This document shows, one piece after another, positions 8,884 to 13,177 of a DNA stretch of 13,177 bases (its first letter is position 1; the number at the start of each line of letters is the position of its first letter). Location: assembly GCA_025331435.1 (NCBI GenBank), contig JAIWNI010000278.1:1-13177 (forward strand). Direction: 5' to 3'. The position numbers and the translations under genes were made by a program. The notes beneath the pieces are model-generated. The model saw nothing but the letters and a program-made list of their open reading frames with translations, ran no database searches and had not been told where the DNA came from. This DNA is from Choanephora cucurbitarum (Eukaryota > Mucoromycota > Mucoromycetes > Mucorales > Choanephoraceae).

Positions 8884-9378
8884 ATATAGAGAATTTTGTT
8901 TGTTATTCGTTGTTTCTAATTCTCAACACAAAGAAAAAGATTGGGGTAACATTAGTACAAAGTGTCCGCTAATCTATTTTAATTTTAGTTTTGCCTTTTG
9001 TTCTACTCTGTCTATCTCAGTGCCGTATTTGACTTTCTGTCCTTTGGTTCTAATTACTAGTGGCATGACTTGTACAACTACTGTGTAATTAGTGTCATTC
9101 TATATTGTAGGCAGCTAAATTGCATCTTTGTTTCCTTTCCTTTCCTTTCTTTTCCTGTGAGCGATAGTAAGCATCTGAAACATGACAAAATAAAAAAGAC
9201 AAAAAAAAGAAAAAGAAATTGGTTCACAGCAATCTCTCAGGATTGGCTGCGAAATGGAGAATAGAAGACACCCAAAAATGGCAAAGGAGATAAGGTTGTT
9301 CAGTGTGGAACAAGTACATGAAGTGATTTGGATAGCTTTTGACGTTTAGGAGAGAAACAGTTTGTTTGTCGATTTTGC
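8884..9378. other. Non-coding stretch, nothing recognised
   Basis: Contains a TTTCC-type pyrimidine repeat near 9131-9155 and an A-rich stretch near 9188-9218. The N-terminal part of the recombinase-like pseudogene would be expected here on the minus strand, but I could not recognise it. Confidence 0.5.
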
Positions 9379-9574
9379 TCATACATCTGGTACCACTGAG
9401 TAGTCTTCTTTTATCATCGTCGTCGTCATCATAGTATTCTTGGACCGTCTTGGAGGTAGGCAATATTTGCCTTCTATAGACTATCCAAGGTACAAGAGTT
9501 TATCAGAATGATCCAAACACACTGTCAGTAGCTGTCCTCTTATTCACTTGAGCATCGTGCAATGTATCCGCCAT
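9379..9574 (-). CDS. Weak candidate for a small two-exon gene
   Basis: An ATG at 9574-9572 in a favourable context (TATCATGG) opens MADTLHDAQVNKRTATD. Removing a 49-nt GTGTGT...CTATAG segment (9524-9476) gives KGKYCLPPRRSKNTMMTTT and then IKEDYSVVPD before TGA at 9381-9379, about 48 residues. A CCAATTGG motif lies upstream on the same strand. GTATGA at the end could alternatively be a further donor. No family is recognised, the protein is very short, and I looked for splices that kept the frame open, so this evidence is soft. The unspliced frame is interrupted by TGA-TAA and then runs to 9224. Confidence 0.2.
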
Positions 9575-9716
9575 GATACAGAAAAGAAAAACCAAAGGCT
9601 ATAGCAGATCGACCAATTGGGCTGAAAAAGAAATCAATTGACACCGTTCATTGTCATGATGCTAATCAAGCACACTCATCGTCAGACTAAACATCGATAT
9701 AGCTAGTTCTCATATG

Positions 9717-9737
9717 CACACACACACACACACACAC
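9717..9737. repeat. (CA)n microsatellite
   Basis: About ten CA units. The minus-strand CVCVCV frame across it is a translation of the repeat. Confidence 0.9.
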
Positions 9738-9832
9738 TAATCGTAGTTCATGCCGCAAAAGCTCTTGTTTGATGAATACTACTAGTCGTGAGTCGAGATA
9801 TGTTCTATAGCTTGTAGGAAGGATCAGTTTGC

Positions 9833-10683
9833 CTAAAGATATACAAAGATCAAAGGTCCAACTGACCATGGTACTTGATGCTTGAAAAGTGAGGAGAGAA
9901 CATGTTGATCGAATGTTATTACATTTCCAAACGCCTGATCATATTTCTCCAGAAGACCAGTACTCATGCATAAACTTCAGGATCAAGAATATGTTTGATG
10001 TGCCTATTATCATCTTACTTGCGGCGATTGTTTGCAATCCCACATTGAGGCTAGTAAGATGATTGCGTCTCTGGAGTTTGGTGAATCGATGAGCTACATA
10101 AGACTTTCCTGACGAAGATGCTTCCGGTCTATACAGTCGAATGCTATTGTATTTTTTTCAAATCGAAACTACAAACAGAAAATAACAAGAGCGAGTTTCT
10201 TTGTCTTGACAATCAGCCAATTTCTTGTCCATAGAATCTGTGAATGAGACTCTATATAAGGAGAATGATGTTGCTTTCAACCTGAATAGCTTCTTTTTTC
10301 TTTCGCTTTTTAGTTTCTCATGATCTTTTTCCTTTGTCTGGTAAGCAATGAAACAAGAAAGAAATGCATATACAGTTGTGTGACACCAAATGTAACCTGA
10401 CGTGTCTCTTTTCCTCTTTCTCTTCTCCCCTCCACCTCCCCCTCTATTTTTACTTACTAAATTAGCTGTTGCATGGACACAGGCCATACCTTATCAAGAG
10501 GCAAATGACGCAGTCTTTACTCGATTATTTTGGCAGATTTCTTCCTTCCGCAGAAATGTTTTAGAGATCGATTGCTCTCCTGTATTCATTCTTCTTGACA
10601 ACGAGCAGCCCAAAACCTGCAATATCAGCTTTCCAGAGGCTCTCTTTTCTTTGTTCCTTGAGTACAGTCTTGTAATTATTGTG
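9833..10683 (-). pseudogene. Probable decayed spliced gene of unknown family
   Basis: Three coding-like blocks on the minus strand. 10683-10564 reads SLWKADIAGFGLLVVKKNEY and ends at TAA (10563-10561). 10168-10019 is bounded by acceptor TTTGTAG and donor GTAAGA and reads FEKNTIAFDCIDRKHLRQ, is broken by TAG (10096-10094), then continues SRDAIILLASMWDCKQSPQ. 9967-9833, in the same register, reads LEKYDQAFGNVITFDQHVL and FKHQVPWSVGPLIFVYL. Between the first two lies a lysine-rich open frame (10395-10158) with an acceptor CGTCAG, and a donor GTAAGT near 10462. The composition is far from the local low complexity, and the blocks look like pieces of one protein. The in-frame stop in the middle block suggests a dead copy, but I cannot name the family, and the blocks may not all belong together. 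Confidence 0.35.
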
Positions 10684-10849
10684 TCAGTTTGCTGAGAGAA
10701 AGTGTCAACAGCATTTCAAGCGCAACTATTACTGATAATCTCTCTTTCTTTCTTTTTCTTTTTTTTTGTCAGTCGATCGTACGTTTTTTGTCATTTCTGA
10801 TGATTGTACGAATAGGTTGGAGATGACTACATTATCCATCACTTCTAGA

Positions 10850-10873
10850 CTGTATGTACTGTATGTACTGTAT
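10850..10873. repeat. CTGTATGTA short tandem repeat
   Basis: Two full copies of CTGTATGTA plus CTGTAT. Non-coding. Confidence 0.9.
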
Positions 10874-11148
10874 CGTGAGAAAGAAATAGATGCATTGATC
10901 GTGATACTTCTTTAGTCAGAAAACAAATCATAAACCAAGAAAAAAGAATAGCTTGTTTTCCGAATTAGTAGGTTTGACAGCTCTTCTTCATGTGCACTAC
11001 CAAAATACGAAAAAGAGAAAAGCCTCTGTATGTACTTTTTAATCGTTTACTATTGTATGTCTAACTGAAATGTGGGCATATAGCACGATAAGCTTTTTGT
11101 AGACAGTGTACTGGAAGATTAAATAGACTAATTGGACCTAAAAAAAAA

Positions 11149-11158
11149 GGGGGGGGGG
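11149..11158. repeat. G10 run following an A9 run
   Basis: Nine A followed directly by ten G on the plus strand, an extreme homopolymer junction prone to slippage and sequencing error. Confidence 0.9.
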
Positions 11159-11475
11159 AGGAAGAGAAATACTTGATAACAGTGTAGAGATTGTTGCTTG
11201 GAAAGGAAATCCAAATAGCAGACATCCAAAAACAAATAAGGTTTTATTACCCTCATAACCAAGAGATAGTTCAAGTGTAACAAGTGTCTGAAACGCTTTG
11301 GAGAAAGATAAACAAAAAAAAGGGCAGAGAAAGAAAAGCGATTGGCTCTCAAGTAATAGGATATGTCACATGTGAGAAAACACAATAGCTAAAGCAAGGA
11401 ATATCTATCGTAGGCTAAAATCAACCTGTCAGAAGTTCAAAGAATATAAGAGGAAGATTTAATTTTTTACTTTTT

Positions 11476-11476
<1 letters not shown>

Positions 11477-11508
<32 letters not shown>
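11477..11508. repeat. (CT)16 microsatellite
   Basis: Uninterrupted CT units followed by TCTTCTAC. Non-coding. Confidence 0.95.
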
Positions 11509-11509
<1 letters not shown>

Positions 11510-12280
11510 TCTACTTATACAATTGTATCATCATTGTAAAGGTTCATTGGATCTATTTGAAAATGACTAATAGCAATAAGGGATTACTTTATAGCTGTGA
11601 TAAACACACTCACGCGCATTGACTTCAATCACAGGATCTGAATTCGGGTCGGAAACACTAAAGGATGATGTACTTGGTTGATAATAGTAAAGCTTTGAGC
11701 TTTAAACTTTTTCTTCTTCTTTTTTTGGTTCTTTTGCATCCATGCAACTTTTCTTTAGCCTTGTGCTCAACGTTAAATGCATCTTCTCAATCCCTTTTAA
11801 TTATACATAGAGACAGCTTTCTTAATCTTATGCTTTTACTCATCTGGATATAAGCGTACAAGCATAAACTCTTTTGACAGCGTTTCCGTCCATTATGCTG
11901 AAGAGTACGATGAGTAATTGCTATTGAACGTTGAATTATTGCCATCAGGAAGGCGTCTGTCTACCAGAAACTGTTCATACTACCACGCGAGTCTCAATGG
12001 TTCTCAATAGTTCTCAACAGTAGTTTGTGCGAAATTACAAACACGTCTCCAACAACTATGGTCATGATCATAATAAAGTAGGTTGTACACACACTATTCC
12101 GAGTTCAATCCATCGCAGTCTCATGTAATCCAGTACAATCCAGTCCAATTCACTTGCGTATATCTCTTCTTTATTTCTGTCTCTTACTTTGCTTCTTTGA
12201 CTACCTCTCGTAATCTATTTTGTGTCATATAGTTTGTGCGTGACCCGTGCTCGGCCTATCCATTCTATATGCCTAGTCAA

Positions 12281-12341
12281 CATCCAATATCCAGTTCAAT
12301 ATCCAATATCCAGTATCCAATATCCAGTATCCAGTATCCAG
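12281..12341. repeat. 7-mer tandem repeat TATCCAG/TATCCAA
   Basis: About eight degenerate copies of TATCCAG and TATCCAA with one interruption (TTCA). Because 7 is not a multiple of 3, all three plus frames read the same IQYP/SSIS-like words, which explains the overlapping open frames here. Confidence 0.9.
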
Positions 12342-12616
12342 CTCGCTGTCATATTTCTTCGTTTGAGATTCGTACAAACACTAATACCACTTTTTCTCGT
12401 ATCTTACCACTCAACTATGCGCGAATAGTATCCTTTTGTGTCGCATCCCTCCAGTCCAACTTATTGCCCAGACACTCCTCTTTTGCAATCTGTTCCATAT
12501 TCGCCACTCGACACTCAGATCAGTGCCTTTGTGTTGTCGAATCTCGAAAAACCTAAATAAAAGACTTCTCTCTTTTTGTCCTTTTCTAACTTTGTCTATG
12601 ACCTTTTTCTTCATAG

Positions 12617-12656
12617 GATTGCTTGTCGAGCAGTTGGTTGATGACGAGTTGACAAA
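12617..12656 (+). other. Possible internal exon with good splice signals
   Basis: A branch-point-like TTCTAAC (12584-12590) is followed 26 nt later by acceptor TTCATAG, then 40 nt reading LLVEQLVDDELT, then donor GTATGT. A later acceptor GTTTCAG (or GTCAG, 12841) precedes SPNSISVYLGIKG on the plus strand. The signals are canonical but the joined frames disagree depending on the acceptor chosen, so no gene model is proposed. Confidence 0.22.
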
Positions 12657-12678
12657 GTATGTTTGTGGTCAAGTCAAC

Positions 12679-12693
12679 AAAAAAAAAAAAAAA
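12679..12693. repeat. A15 run
   Basis: Poly-A stretch downstream of the possible exon at 12617-12656; the lysine-rich frame over it is a homopolymer translation. Confidence 0.85.
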
Positions 12694-12945
12694 GATCGAA
12701 ATCAAGACGTTTAAAAAATAAAGCAAGCAAGACAAGACCGAGCAGACCACACCGATTTGAACCTCGCATCTTAAAAGAGTTGTTGCCGTTGTTGCCTTTT
12801 TTCCTTTTCTTTTTTGTTTCGGTTTCAGGCTGTGGTCAGTCCCAACTCCATCTCTGTTTATCTTGGAATAAAGGGAAGCAGAAAAAAAAGAAAGTCGGAA
12901 GCAGATTGAGTTGAATTTCCTCAAACCACTTCTCCGAATTGCATA

Positions 12946-13177
12946 TCACTTTAACTGCCTATGACCATCAAGAGACATAAAGAGGAAGAATGAAAAGCAA
13001 GGTTGAGGAGCGATCTGATCGGTATTTGGCTCATTATCGACCCTTTCTTTTTTTTTTTCTCTCTAAAATTTCACACGGCCAACAGAATACAAAAAAAAAA
13101 CTTACTTGGATCCTTATCCTGAATCCACAGAAAACAGAGCCTTTCTGTAAGGAAGATAGCGCAACAGGCGTAGTTTC
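12946..13177 (-). CDS. Possible 3' part of a gene cut by the right edge
   Basis: Minus-strand sequence from the window edge is open to a strong donor AA|GTAAGT (exon end 13106) and reads ETTPVALSSLQKGSVFCGFR. With an acceptor TTTTAG (intron 13105-13063, 43 nt) the frame continues REKKKERVDNEPNTDQIA to a TGA at 12948-12946. A later acceptor after the A11 run gives a 59-nt intron, closer to the usual size here, and a different tail ending at 12951. A second frame of the edge exon is also open. No domain is recognised, so both product and frame are uncertain. Confidence 0.25.

Larger units (their letters stand above)
10690..12280. other. Region without a supported gene
   Basis: Mixed AT-rich sequence with stops in all frames. 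It holds an A9G10 junction (11140-11158), a (CT)16 tract (11477-11508) and one non-ATG minus-strand open stretch at 11567-11701 with coding-like composition (see findings). No promoter, RNA gene or domain was recognised. Confidence 0.5.

Noticed and set aside
11268..11304. Zinc-finger-like FKCNKCLKRF on the plus strand
   Set aside because: Only half a C2H2 motif, closed by stops just before and after, with no histidine pair.
12098..12116. GAGTTCAATCC resembling a tRNA T-loop
   Set aside because: No paired stem and no matching acceptor stem.
12222..12556. Overlapping plus-strand ORFs with IQYPVSS-type words
   Set aside because: Generated by the 7-mer tandem repeat in three frames; no domain on either side.
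12750..12775. GGTTCAAATC on the minus strand, resembling a tRNA T-loop
   Set aside because: The flanking bases do not form a T-stem and no anticodon, D-arm or acceptor stem could be placed.

Overview
The window looks like an AT-rich, intron-containing filamentous fungal genome, most likely an early-diverging fungus of the Mucorales type. Three things suggest this. Introns are short (mostly 55-68 nt) with GTAAGT-like donors. Microsatellites and long homopolymers are dense. The two protein families I can recognise from memory are both expanded in Mucoromycota. No bacterial or organellar features, rRNA or convincing tRNA genes were seen.

Layout. 1-907 is intergenic, with a (CA)17 repeat and a small GC-rich block at 495-572. 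908-2917 (minus strand) is the only gene I can reconstruct end to end: seven introns and about 531 residues, a lineage-type protein with a WLLPSGKK/CHSWVVDLDD segment followed by a block resembling a degenerate restriction-endonuclease fold. 2918-7640 has no supportable gene. It is purine-rich on the plus strand, full of GA-type low complexity, and holds short coding-like islands, one resembling the YxDD box of a LINE reverse transcriptase.

7744-8815 (minus strand) is a clearly broken copy of a tyrosine-recombinase-like / Ndc10-like protein. It has at least three frame changes, two in-frame stops, an internal deletion, and a 20-copy ATTTTC repeat sitting where the C-terminal active-site segment should be. 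8816-13177 is mostly non-coding. It contains several tandem repeats, a probable decayed minus-strand gene at 9833-10683, a weak small spliced candidate at 9379-9574, a possible isolated exon at 12617-12656, and a possible partial gene running off the right edge on the minus strand.

The picture is a gene-poor, accessory, decaying region next to one lineage-specific gene. There is no evidence of an operon or shared pathway. The two best features are independent members of expanded families. The short islands are reported with low confidence, because random 25-50 codon open frames are common at this base composition.
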